Positions 53,645-61,215 of a stretch of 64,000 nucleotides of DNA are shown here, one piece after another. A model generated the notes under the pieces. That model made no database searches. It saw only the letters and a program-made list of their open reading frames with translations, and was not told the origin of the DNA. The translations under genes were made by a program, and so were the position numbers. Each line of letters starts with the position of its first letter. Within the stretch, counting starts at the first letter, position 1. The stretch is from Streptomyces albiflavescens (GTDB lineage: Bacteria; Actinomycetota; Actinomycetes; Streptomycetales; Streptomycetaceae): NCBI RefSeq assembly GCF_014645835.1, contig NZ_BMMM01000008.1, forward strand, positions 62,001-126,000, given 5' to 3'.

Positions 53645-54553
53645 CTCCAACTCCCGCTCGCTGACGAACCGGTGCGCCTGCCCCGTGATCGGATCGGTGA
53701 ACTCCAGTACCCGCGCCAGCAGTTGCAGCGGACGCCGGAAGTCACCGGCCGGCACGGGGCCGGTCACCACCGGGTAGAGCGGATCGCCGAGGATGGGCAC
53801 GCCCAACGCGTTCATGTGCACACGGAGTTGATGGGTCTGCCCGGTGCTGGGTGTCAATCGGTAGCGCCCCACTCCGTCGCGGTGCTCGCGCAGCTCGACC
53901 CGGCTGACCGCGTTGGGCTCGCCCGCCACCTCCTGGGCGGCCAGCACCCCGCGCTCCTTCACGATCCGGCTGCGGACAGTACGCGGCAGCACCAGCTCCG
54001 CGTCGTACACGGCCACGGCCTCGTACTCCTTGCCGACGAGCTTGTCGCGGAACAGCGACTGGTACGCACCGCGTTCCTCGGGCCGCACGGTGAACAGCAC
54101 CAGTCCGGCGGTGAGCCGGTCCAAGCGGTGCGCGGCGCCCAGCGGCGGGAGCTCCAGCTCCCGCCGCAGCCGGGCGAGGGCGGTCTCCGCGACATGGCTG
54201 CCACGCGGGGTGGTGGCGAGGAAGTGCGGCTTGTCGGCCACGACGATGTGCTCGTCGCGATACACCACGTCGAGCGCGAACGGCACCGGCTCCTCGTCCG
54301 GCAGCTCCCGGTGGAACCACACGCACATCCCCGGCACATACGCCGCGTCGGCGCTCAGCGGCCGCGCGTCCTCCCCGACGATCAGCCCCTCGCCGATCAT
54401 CCGGTCGATCACCCCGGCCCCCGCCGCGAGCCGCTCCACCAGATGCTCGCGCACGGTGGCCCAGCCCCCGCCCTGCGGCAGCTTGATCCGCACGGGGTCG
54501 ACCCCGTGGCGCTGCGGCAGGGGGGAGAGCGGGATCCGGGGCTTGCGTCTCAC
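53603..54553 (-). CDS. RluA-family RNA pseudouridine synthase
   Basis: 316-aa enzyme converting uridine to pseudouridine in rRNA or tRNA. HRLDRLTAG carries the catalytic Asp145. The core runs from about 92 to 290. The last 12-18 residues (WASYDAWASRDA) are encoded by an 18-bp tandem array and are probably not functional. GTG at 54553 lies 7 nt after a TACGCT-like -10, so it may be leaderless. Confidence 0.88.
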   Translation of the reverse strand: MRRKPRIPLSPLPQRHGVDPVRIKLPQGGGWATVREHLVERLAAGAGVIDRMIGEGLIVGEDARPLSADAAYVPGMCVWFHRELPDEEPVPFALDVVYRDEHIVVADKPHFLATTPRGSHVAETALARLRRELELPPLGAAHRLDRLTAGLVLFTVRPEERGAYQSLFRDKLVGKEYEAVAVYDAELVLPRTVRSRIVKERGVLAAQEVAGEPNAVSRVELREHRDGVGRYRLTPSTGQTHQLRVHMNALGVPILGDPLYPVVTGPVPAGDFRRPLQLLARVLEFTDPITGQAHRFVSERELEAWASYDAWASRDA

Positions 54554-54582
54554 CTGGTCAAGCGTACGAGGCCCGGTGCCTG

Positions 54583-56121
54583 TCAGGCGTACGCAGGTGA
54601 CTCCACCGCCATCGCCCGCGCCCTGTACGCCCGGTACCCCGCGCCCGCGACCAGTGTCACGCCCAGGAACAGCAGGGTGAACCACTGGAAGTACCAGTGC
54701 CCGCCCGCCGGGTCGTACACCGCGGCGCGGGGCCAGGCGAGGTTGACGGTCATGAAGAGGCCGTAGAGGAGGGCGATCGCGTTGACCGGGACGCCCCAGC
54801 GGCCGAGCGAGAACAGGGGGCGGCCCTCCTCGTCGACGCCGTCCGCGCCCGGGAACTCGCCGCGCAGGCGGCGCACCAGCAGGGGGCCGGTCACCATCGC
54901 GTACGCCAGGTACAGCATCACGATGCAGGTGGTGCCGATCGCCAGGAACGCGTCCGGGGAGACGAAGTCGAGGAGCAGCAGAGCGGCGGCGAGGATGCCG
55001 ACGACCAGGGCGGGGGCGCTCGGCATGCCGGTGCGCGGGTTGACCTTGGCGAGGCGGCGGGAGAAGGGGAGCTGGTTGTCGCGGGCCATCGAGAAGAGCA
55101 TGCGGCAGGCGGCCGTCTGGATCGCCAGCGTCGCCACCGCGATGGCCACCACCACGTCGGCGAGCAGCGCACGGCCGACCCCGTCACCGAGGCTGCTGGT
55201 CAGGACGTAGCTCAGGCCGTCGACACCCAGGTGCCCGTCCGTGAGGCTGGGCGCCGCCAGCAGTCCGCCGAGGACGATCAGCCCACCGAGCAGGCCCGCG
55301 GCGCCGAGCGCGGTGAGGATCGTACGGGGCGCGGTACGGCGCGGGTTGTGGGTCTCCTCGCTCATCTCGCCGGCGCTGTCGAAGCCGATCATCACGTACG
55401 CGGCCATGAACGACCCCACCATGAGCGCCCCGAAGAGGCCGGTGCTGCCCTCGCCGGTGTGGAAGGTGATGCCGGGGGAGCGCTCGGAGTGTGTGAGCAG
55501 CAGCACGATGATCAGGACCGCGCCGATGATCTCGGCGGTCACGCCGATCCTGTTGATCGCGGACATCACACGGTTGTCGACGACGTTGACGAGGGTGGTC
55601 AGGACCAGCAGGATCACGCCGAGCACGGCCGCGTTGGCGGCCCCGTCGGGACTCGTCGGCGCCGGATCGCTTCCCACCAGCTGGAAGCCGGACCAGATCG
55701 CCGGCAGCACCATCTGCAGCGCCAGCGCCGCCGCCGCGACCACCACGATCTGCCCGATCACCATGATCCACCCGGCGAACCAGCCGAACGAGAGGTTCGA
55801 CAGGCGGGACGACCACTGGTAGATCGCGCCCGAGAGCGGATAGCGCGCGGCCAGCTCCGCGAAGCACGCCGCGACCAGCAACTGGCCCACCAGCACGGCG
55901 GGCCAGGTCCAGAAGAAGACCGGACCGCCGAACGCGTACCCGAAGGCGAAGAACTGGAAGACGGTGGTGAGGACGGAGATGAAGGAGAACCCGGCGGCGA
56001 ACGAGGCGTACCGGCCGAGGCTGCGGTGCAGCTCCTGGCGGTAGCCGAACTCGGCCAGGGAGCGGTCCCCGGAGGACTCCGGAGGGTCGGGGCGTACGTC
56101 GGAGGGGGCGGTGGTGGTCAC
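54583..56121 (-). CDS. APC-superfamily amino acid/amine permease
   Basis: 512-aa, 12-helix importer. Early motifs QELHRSLGRYASFAAGFSFIS and GFDSAGEMSEETHNPRRTAP are typical of the amino acid/choline/GABA permease group. GTG at 56121 has AGGTG. The second CTGTC/GACAG palindrome lies 77-98 bp upstream, so I infer it is controlled by the TetR at 47837 and imports the carboxylase substrate or a precursor. Confidence 0.88.
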   Translation of the reverse strand: MTTTAPSDVRPDPPESSGDRSLAEFGYRQELHRSLGRYASFAAGFSFISVLTTVFQFFAFGYAFGGPVFFWTWPAVLVGQLLVAACFAELAARYPLSGAIYQWSSRLSNLSFGWFAGWIMVIGQIVVVAAAALALQMVLPAIWSGFQLVGSDPAPTSPDGAANAAVLGVILLVLTTLVNVVDNRVMSAINRIGVTAEIIGAVLIIVLLLTHSERSPGITFHTGEGSTGLFGALMVGSFMAAYVMIGFDSAGEMSEETHNPRRTAPRTILTALGAAGLLGGLIVLGGLLAAPSLTDGHLGVDGLSYVLTSSLGDGVGRALLADVVVAIAVATLAIQTAACRMLFSMARDNQLPFSRRLAKVNPRTGMPSAPALVVGILAAALLLLDFVSPDAFLAIGTTCIVMLYLAYAMVTGPLLVRRLRGEFPGADGVDEEGRPLFSLGRWGVPVNAIALLYGLFMTVNLAWPRAAVYDPAGGHWYFQWFTLLFLGVTLVAGAGYRAYRARAMAVESPAYA

Positions 56122-56197
56122 GGCGGCACCTGCCTTCGGCGCGGAAGGATGGGCGGGATCCTGGTGGGGCCCGGGCGGCCGCGGACGCGGCGCCGGG

Positions 56198-56219
56198 ATT
56201 CCTGTCGGGTGACAGAAAT
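56198..56219. promoter_or_regulatory. Operator 2 of the TetR regulator, before the APC permease
   Basis: Arms ATTCCTGTC and GACAGAAAT around GGGT: one mismatch from palindromic. The right arm plus TAGGG is identical to operator 1 at 47672-47693. It lies upstream of the permease on the minus strand and 167 bp before padR on the plus strand. Confidence 0.78.
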
Positions 56220-56320
56220 TAGGGAGACCCTGTTTCGCTCGCGTGACGCGGCCATGTCGGCGGCGGGCCTAAGTCCTCACGCCCTTGCCATCTCCATCCG
56301 GACGCGATACATCGTGTCTA

Positions 56321-56350
56321 TTGACTCCTGCTTCGGATACGCGATATGTT
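56321..56350 (+). promoter_or_regulatory. Promoter of padR
   Basis: TTGACT (56321-56326), 18 bp, TATGTT (56345-56350): a good vegetative-type promoter. The region around it is AT-rich with repeated ATAC/ATAT steps that could hold the PadR operator. Confidence 0.65.
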
Positions 56351-56385
56351 CGTCCGCGGATATTCGGGGGCGAGGTGAGATCGTC

Positions 56386-57036
56386 GTGGCGACGAAGCGC
56401 AGGAAGCTGAGCAATCCGCTGGCACTCGCGGTCATGGTGCTGCTCACCGAGCGGTCGATGCACCCGTACGAGATCGCCCAGACCCTGCGCCGACGTGGCA
56501 AGGATGCCAGCCTGAAGATCAACTACGGCTCGCTCTACACCGTCGTGCAGAACCTGGAGAAGCACGGCTTCGTCGAGGTCGCGGAAGTGCAGCGGCAGGG
56601 CAACCGCCCCGAGCGCACCCTCTACGGCATCACCGACGCCGGACGTGAAGAGGCCACGGAATGGCTGTCGGACCTCCTCGCCGTCCCGGCGCAGGAGTAT
56701 CCGATCTTCGAGGCCGCGCTCTCACTGATGGGCGTACTCCACCCCGACGAGGTGGCCCGCCTGCTGGCGGAGCGGCTGAACATGCTGGAGGTGCGGGCCG
56801 CGAGCCTGCGCGGCGGCATGGAGAAGCTCTACGAGACGCTGCCCCGGCTCTTCCTGATCGAGTCCGAGTTCAAGCTGCACATGATCGACGCGGAGGCCGC
56901 GTGGGTCCGCGGCTTCCTGGCGGAGGTCACGGCGGGCACGTTTCCCGGAGTCAAGGAGTGGCGGACCTTCAACGAGACGGGGGAGGTCCCCGAGGAATAC
57001 CGGAATCTGGAGGACGGCGACGTCGAGAGACCGTAG
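56386..57036 (+). CDS. PadR-family transcriptional regulator
   Basis: 216-aa repressor. The winged HTH is at about 8-90 (MHPYEIAQTLRRRGKDASLKI, INYGSLYTVVQNLEKHGFV), followed by a C-terminal Vir-like dimerisation helix region. GTG at 56386 follows GAGGTGAGA. It lies upstream of an ABC export pair on the same strand, the usual PadR arrangement for drug-responsive transporters. Confidence 0.92.
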   Translation: MATKRRKLSNPLALAVMVLLTERSMHPYEIAQTLRRRGKDASLKINYGSLYTVVQNLEKHGFVEVAEVQRQGNRPERTLYGITDAGREEATEWLSDLLAVPAQEYPIFEAALSLMGVLHPDEVARLLAERLNMLEVRAASLRGGMEKLYETLPRLFLIESEFKLHMIDAEAAWVRGFLAEVTAGTFPGVKEWRTFNETGEVPEEYRNLEDGDVERP

Positions 57037-57048
57037 CCGAACAGAGAA

Positions 57049-57088
57049 AGACCCCGGCAGAGCTGTTGCAGCAGCCCCGCCAGGGTCT
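57049..57088 (+). terminator. Possible terminator after padR
   Basis: Arms AGACCCCGGC (57049-57058) and GCCAGGGTCT (57079-57088) pair with one mismatch around a 20-nt loop. It would partly insulate padR from the ABC genes. Confidence 0.5.
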
Positions 57089-57224
57089 CGAACCCCGAAC
57101 TGAATCCGCCGCGAGGCAGTTCCAGGCGATCGAGGTGCGGCACACCCAGGATAGCCCGGCGCTCTTCACGCGGATCGGCTCGGCCCTGCCCGAGATCACC
57201 CGCTCACACAGGAGAGCAGTCGTC

Positions 57225-58238
57225 ATGAGTACCCGTGCGCCCGCAGTCGAGGCGCGTCAGCTGATCAAGACCTATCCCGGAGACGTCACCGCGCTCGGCG
57301 GCATGGACGTCACCGTCGAGCCCGGCACCGTCTTCGGACTGCTCGGTCCGAACGGTGCGGGCAAGTCCACCACCGTCAAGATCCTCACCACTCTGGCCCG
57401 CCCCGATTCGGGCATCGCGACCGTCGCGGGCCACGACGTGCTGCGCCACCCGGACCGGGTGCGCCGCGCGATCGGCGTGGTCGCCCAGAGCTCGGGCGCC
57501 GACCCGGTGGCGACCGGCCGGGAGAACCTCCAACTCCAGGGCAGGCTCTACGGATTGAAGGGTGCCGGGCTGCATCGCCGAGTGGATGAGCTCCTCGACC
57601 GCTTCACGCTTGCCGACGCCGCGAAGCGCCAGGTCAAGGGCTACTCCGGGGGGATGCTGCGACGCCTGGACGTGGCGCTCGGCCTGGTCCACCGCCCCGA
57701 GGTGCTCTTCCTCGACGAGCCGACCACCGGTCTCGACCCCGAGGCGCGCACCGCGATGTGGGACGAGATCGCCCGCCTCGCCGGCGACGAGGGCCTGACG
57801 ATCCTGCTCACCACGCACTACCTCGAGGAGGCCGACCGGCTCGCCGAGCGCATCGCGATCGTCGACCGCGGCCGAGTCGTGGTCGAGGGCACCCCGGATG
57901 ATCTGAAGGGCGAACTCCGCGGAGATGCCGTCCACGTGGAGCTGCGCGACGCGGTCGGCGAAGCCGGTCGTACGCTGCTGAGCGGCGCCCTCACCCGGCT
58001 GCCCGGCGTGCACGAGGCACTGTTCGACGGCCGCCGCATCAGCGTCCGCGCCGACGACGGGGCCGCCGCGGTGCCCGCCCTGCTCGGGGCGCTCGAGCGC
58101 GCTGGGGTCGGCGTCGTCGCCGCCACCGTCGCTCGCCCCTCGCTCGACGACGTCTATCTGCGCTACGCGGGCCGCCGTTACTCCGAGGCCGAAGCGGAAG
58201 GCGCCGACAGCCTTGTCCTCACCGGAGGTGCCCGATGA
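57225..58238 (+). CDS. ABC exporter ATPase (DrrA-like)
   Basis: 337-aa daunorubicin-type ABC ATPase. Walker A GPNGAGKST (Lys47), signature YSGGMLRRLDVAL, Walker B LFLDEPTTGLD, plus a C-terminal domain typical of DrrA. ATG at 57225 has CAGGAGAG. It overlaps the permease start by 4 nt. It powers efflux of an unknown, probably hydrophobic, compound. Confidence 0.93.
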   Translation: MSTRAPAVEARQLIKTYPGDVTALGGMDVTVEPGTVFGLLGPNGAGKSTTVKILTTLARPDSGIATVAGHDVLRHPDRVRRAIGVVAQSSGADPVATGRENLQLQGRLYGLKGAGLHRRVDELLDRFTLADAAKRQVKGYSGGMLRRLDVALGLVHRPEVLFLDEPTTGLDPEARTAMWDEIARLAGDEGLTILLTTHYLEEADRLAERIAIVDRGRVVVEGTPDDLKGELRGDAVHVELRDAVGEAGRTLLSGALTRLPGVHEALFDGRRISVRADDGAAAVPALLGALERAGVGVVAATVARPSLDDVYLRYAGRRYSEAEAEGADSLVLTGGAR

Positions 58239-59011
58239 GTACCGCCGTCTCGCAGACCTGGTACATGACCCAGCGTCAACTCATGGTGTTCGTACGGCAG
58301 CCCGCGTACCTGCTGATCACCTTGATCCAGCCGGTGGTCTGGCTGTTCCTGTTCGGCAACCTCTTCAAGAAGGTCGTCGAGCTCGGCGGCTTCGGCACCA
58401 CCTCGTATCTGGACTATCTCGTACCCGGCGTCGTCGTGATGAGCGCGCTCAGCTCCAACATGTGGGCGGGCATGACCACGCTCGACGAGATCCAGCGGGG
58501 CACGCTCAACCGGTTCCTGACCACGCCCGTCAGCCGGGCGGCCCTGATGAACGGCAATGTCGTCAACAACGGCCTGGTCACCGCGTTGCAGTCGGTCATC
58601 ATCGTGCTGCTCGGACTGCTCGGCGGCGCCGACTACCCGGGCGGGATCGGCGGCGTCGCGATCTTGATCATCGCCTCGGTGCTGCTCGGCACGATCTTCG
58701 GGGCGCTCTCCAACGCGCTGGGCATGCTGGTCCGGGAGCGGGAGTCCATCATTGGCATCAACACTTTCCTGCTGCTGCCGCTGACGTTCCTGTCCTCGGC
58801 CTTCATGGCCCCGTCCCAGATGCCCGGCTGGATGCGGCACATCGCCGACTTCAACCCGCTCAACTGGGCGATGGTGGCGGGCCGTTCGGCGCTGTCCGCC
58901 CACCCGGACTGGGGTGACGTCTTCAGCCGGGGCGGCGCGCTGCTCGCTCTCGCGGTGGCGGCGGTGTGGCTTTCGATCCGCACGTTCCGGTCGTACCAGC
59001 GGTCGGTGTGA
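58235..59011 (+). CDS. ABC-2 type export permease (DrrB-like)
   Basis: 258-aa, six-helix membrane partner of the preceding ATPase. The ABC-2 motif region LVPGVVVMSALSSNMWAGM is at about 62-80, and PLTFLSSAFMAPSQMPGWM at about 183-200. ATG overlaps the ATPase stop (ATGA), so the two are coupled. Confidence 0.93.
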   Translation: MSTAVSQTWYMTQRQLMVFVRQPAYLLITLIQPVVWLFLFGNLFKKVVELGGFGTTSYLDYLVPGVVVMSALSSNMWAGMTTLDEIQRGTLNRFLTTPVSRAALMNGNVVNNGLVTALQSVIIVLLGLLGGADYPGGIGGVAILIIASVLLGTIFGALSNALGMLVRERESIIGINTFLLLPLTFLSSAFMAPSQMPGWMRHIADFNPLNWAMVAGRSALSAHPDWGDVFSRGGALLALAVAAVWLSIRTFRSYQRSV

Positions 59012-59012
59012 G

Positions 59013-59100
59013 GCGGTTGACCAGGAGACGGCCATCAAGCGGTTGACCAGAGGGGCGGCCACGGGGCCGATGACCAGGAGGCCGCCACCTGACGGTTGAC
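59013..59100. repeat. 26-bp degenerate repeat after the ABC permease
   Basis: Four copies of a GCGGTTGACCAGGAGGCGGCCACC-like unit of 25-28 bp begin near 59013, 59039, 59067 and 59092. The last is extended by the terminator stem. Confidence 0.75.
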
Positions 59101-59135
59101 CAGGAGGCGGCCACCGAGCAGGTGGCCGCCTCCTG
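59101..59135. terminator. Terminator between the ABC exporter and the SIP gene
   Basis: A perfect 15-bp stem, 59101-59115 with 59121-59135, 5-nt loop, between convergent genes. Its left arm is itself part of a repeat unit. Confidence 0.85.
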
Positions 59136-59155
59136 TCACTCATGTCCCCGAGCGC

Positions 59156-59992
59156 TTACGCGGACGCCTCCTGCTCGGCCTCCACCTGCGCGTTCCACTC
59201 GCGCTTCGCCGCCTGCCAGCCGTCCTCGTTGTGCCCGAGACGCCAGTAGCCGGTGATCGACAGGTCCTCGCGCGGGATCTCGCGCTCGACCCGCAGCAGT
59301 TGGCGCAGCTCCTTCACGAATCCCGCCTCGCCGTGCACGAACGCGTGCACCCGGCCCTCGGGGAACGCGAGGGCGCGGACGGCCTCGACCAGGGCTTCGC
59401 CAAGGGGCCGGTCGCCGCGGTGCAGCCAGACGACCTCCACGTCGGAGTCGATCTTCTGCTCCTCCTCGGGGCCCGAGACCTCGACGAAGGCATGGGCCAC
59501 CGCGCCGTCGGGCAGCGCCTCCAGAGCGGCCGCGATGGCGGGCAGCGCGCTCTCGTCACCGGCCAGCAGATGCCAGTCGGCGCTCGCGTCGGGCGCGTAC
59601 GCACCGCCGGGGCCCATGAACCGTACGACCTCGCCCGGCTGGACCCGGGCGGCCCACGGACCGGCCAGACCCTCGTCGCCGTGAATCACGAAGTCCAAAG
59701 TCAACTCGCGCACCTCGGGGTCCCAGGCACGCACGGTGTAGGTCCGGGTCACCGGCCACTGGTCGCGCGGGAACTCCTCGCGAACGCGCTGCATGTCGAA
59801 GGGCTCGGGGTAGGTGACACCCTCGGCGCCGAACAGCAGCTTCACATAGTGGTCGGTACTGCCGCCCGCGGTGAACTCGGCCAAGCCGTCGCCGCCGAGC
59901 ACGACCCGCTGCATGTGCGGGGTCAGTCGCTCGGTCCGCACCACCTGCGCGGAGTGGGGCTTCCGGGGCTTGCGTGCCGGGCGCTCTGCCAT
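59156..59992 (-). CDS. Siderophore-interacting protein (FAD-binding ferric-siderophore reductase)
   Basis: 278-aa NAD(P)H:flavin-type reductase that releases iron from siderophores in the cytoplasm. The FAD motif RTYTVRAWDP is at about 83-92, the NAD(P)H domain lies at about 130-250, and the SIP signature YWRLGHNEDGWQAAK is near the C-terminus. An iron box lies 22-38 bp upstream, so expression should rise under iron limitation. Confidence 0.92.
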   Translation of the reverse strand: MAERPARKPRKPHSAQVVRTERLTPHMQRVVLGGDGLAEFTAGGSTDHYVKLLFGAEGVTYPEPFDMQRVREEFPRDQWPVTRTYTVRAWDPEVRELTLDFVIHGDEGLAGPWAARVQPGEVVRFMGPGGAYAPDASADWHLLAGDESALPAIAAALEALPDGAVAHAFVEVSGPEEEQKIDSDVEVVWLHRGDRPLGEALVEAVRALAFPEGRVHAFVHGEAGFVKELRQLLRVEREIPREDLSITGYWRLGHNEDGWQAAKREWNAQVEAEQEASA

Positions 59993-60013
59993 GACGGCCT
60001 CCTAGTTCACATG

Positions 60014-60030
60014 CTTAGGCTTACCTAAGT
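60014..60030 (-). promoter_or_regulatory. DmdR1/IdeR-type iron box of the SIP gene
   Basis: On the minus strand TTAGGTAAGCCTAAG, matching the first three quarters of the TTAGGTTAGGCTAACCTAA consensus. Its position, about 25 bp before the start codon, fits repression by iron-loaded DmdR1. Confidence 0.78.
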
Positions 60031-60093
60031 TAGCACCCTTCCCTCTGCGCGACCTATGCGTGAAGCGGTACTGCCTATGCCTGAAGAGTTCAT

Positions 60094-61023
60094 CTATGTC
60101 TGCAGAGTCGAGAGCAACCGCTGCAACGAGCCGCCCAATCCCCAGCGTACGGCGAGTTCGTCCACTGCGGCCGGGTCGCGCGGCGCGTGCGGCAGCACTG
60201 TGTCGACGTCCGGCAGGGGGACGTCGCCGGCGACCTTGACGACCTTGGGAGCGACGGCGACATACGGCCGCGACTCGTCGAGGCGCTTGCGCTGCGAAGG
60301 AGTCAGCTTGGCCTTCGGGTCGTCGACCGCGGCCATGATCCCGGCCAGGTCGCCGAATTCGGCGAGCAGCTTGGCGGCCGTCTTCTCGCCGATGCCGGGC
60401 ACGCCGGGCAGACCGTCGCTCGGGTCGCCGCGCAGCAGCGCCAGATCCGCGTAACCCGGGCCGTCCACGCCGTACTTCTCGCGCAGCCAGGCCTCGTCGG
60501 TGAGCTGGAGCGTGCCGACGCCCTTGAGGGGATACAGGACGCGCACCCCCCGCTTGTCGTCGACGAGTTGGTAGAGGTCGCGATCGCCGGTGACGATGTC
60601 GACCGGGCCCGTGGCCCGCCCGGTGAACGTGCCGATCACATCGTCCGCCTCGTACCCCTCGACCCCCACACGCGCGATGCCCAGGGCGTCCAGGACGTCC
60701 TCGATGATCGGTACCTGCGGCGACAGTGTGTCCGGTACCTCTTCCTCGTCCGGACCCACCTCATGCTCCTCGGCCACCCGGTGCGCCTTGTAGGAGGGGA
60801 TCAGGTCGACCCGCCACTGCGGGCGCCAGTCCGCGTCCATGCAGGCCACCAGGTCGTCGGGGTGGTGGTCCTTGACCAGGCGGTCGATGAATTCCAGCAG
60901 CCCCCGCACGGCGTTCACGGGTGTGCCGTCCGGGGCCTTCACGGATTCCGGGACGCCGAAATAGGCGCGGAAGTACAGCGAGGCGGTGTCGAGGAGCATG
61001 AGTCGTCGAGTCTGCTGTGTCAC
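60094..61023 (-). CDS. 5'-3' exonuclease / FEN-like nuclease
   Basis: 309-aa stand-alone homologue of the 5'-nuclease domain of DNA polymerase I. The N-terminal LLDTASLYFRAY carries the first metal Asp (Asp12). VACMDAD, GYEADDVIG, VTGDRDLYQL and the helix-hairpin-helix GVPGIGEKTAAKLL follow. The GTG at 61023 is 7 nt after the promoter -10, so the mRNA is probably leaderless; ATG at 61035 overlaps the -10 and is less likely. No polymerase domain is present, as expected. Confidence 0.9.
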   Translation of the reverse strand: MTQQTRRLMLLDTASLYFRAYFGVPESVKAPDGTPVNAVRGLLEFIDRLVKDHHPDDLVACMDADWRPQWRVDLIPSYKAHRVAEEHEVGPDEEEVPDTLSPQVPIIEDVLDALGIARVGVEGYEADDVIGTFTGRATGPVDIVTGDRDLYQLVDDKRGVRVLYPLKGVGTLQLTDEAWLREKYGVDGPGYADLALLRGDPSDGLPGVPGIGEKTAAKLLAEFGDLAGIMAAVDDPKAKLTPSQRKRLDESRPYVAVAPKVVKVAGDVPLPDVDTVLPHAPRDPAAVDELAVRWGLGGSLQRLLSTLQT

Positions 61024-61030
61024 GTTCCGC

Positions 61031-61096
61031 ATCATGCCGTACGCCACTGACAGTGACCGTCTCGTACGCCACCGACCGCGACTTACGCCACTGACA
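61031..61096 (-). promoter_or_regulatory. PafBC-type promoter region of the exonuclease with three repeated half-motifs
   Basis: Minus strand: TGTCAGTG (61052-61045), 8 nt, CATGAT (61036-61031) before the GTG start. Two further copies, TGTCAGTGGCGTA from 61096 and GTCGGTGGCGTA from about 61075, lie directly upstream at 21-23-bp intervals. Confidence 0.75.
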
Positions 61097-61215
61097 GTGA
61101 CCTGAACCACTCCTGTGTTTGCTCCGCGTAAGCGGGGGCAGGCGCGGCACCGGGGCGAACCCCGTTGTTCATTCAACCGTTCGCCTCGGTCCAAGCGTAC
61201 GAACGAGAGGCACAC

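Noticed and set aside
53535..53777. Plus-strand open frame encoding SEGAY-like repeats
   Set aside because: It is the opposite-strand reading of the 18-bp array and the pseudouridine synthase gene, with no other support.
54697..56385. Long N-terminal extension of padR
   Set aside because: The extension is antisense to the APC permease and runs through its operator; PadR homology begins at the GTG at 56386.
57040..57120. tRNA-like gene (GGTTCGAGACC-type T-loop on minus strand)
   Set aside because: I cannot form an acceptor stem, D-arm or anticodon arm around it; the segment is better explained as a terminator-like hairpin after padR.
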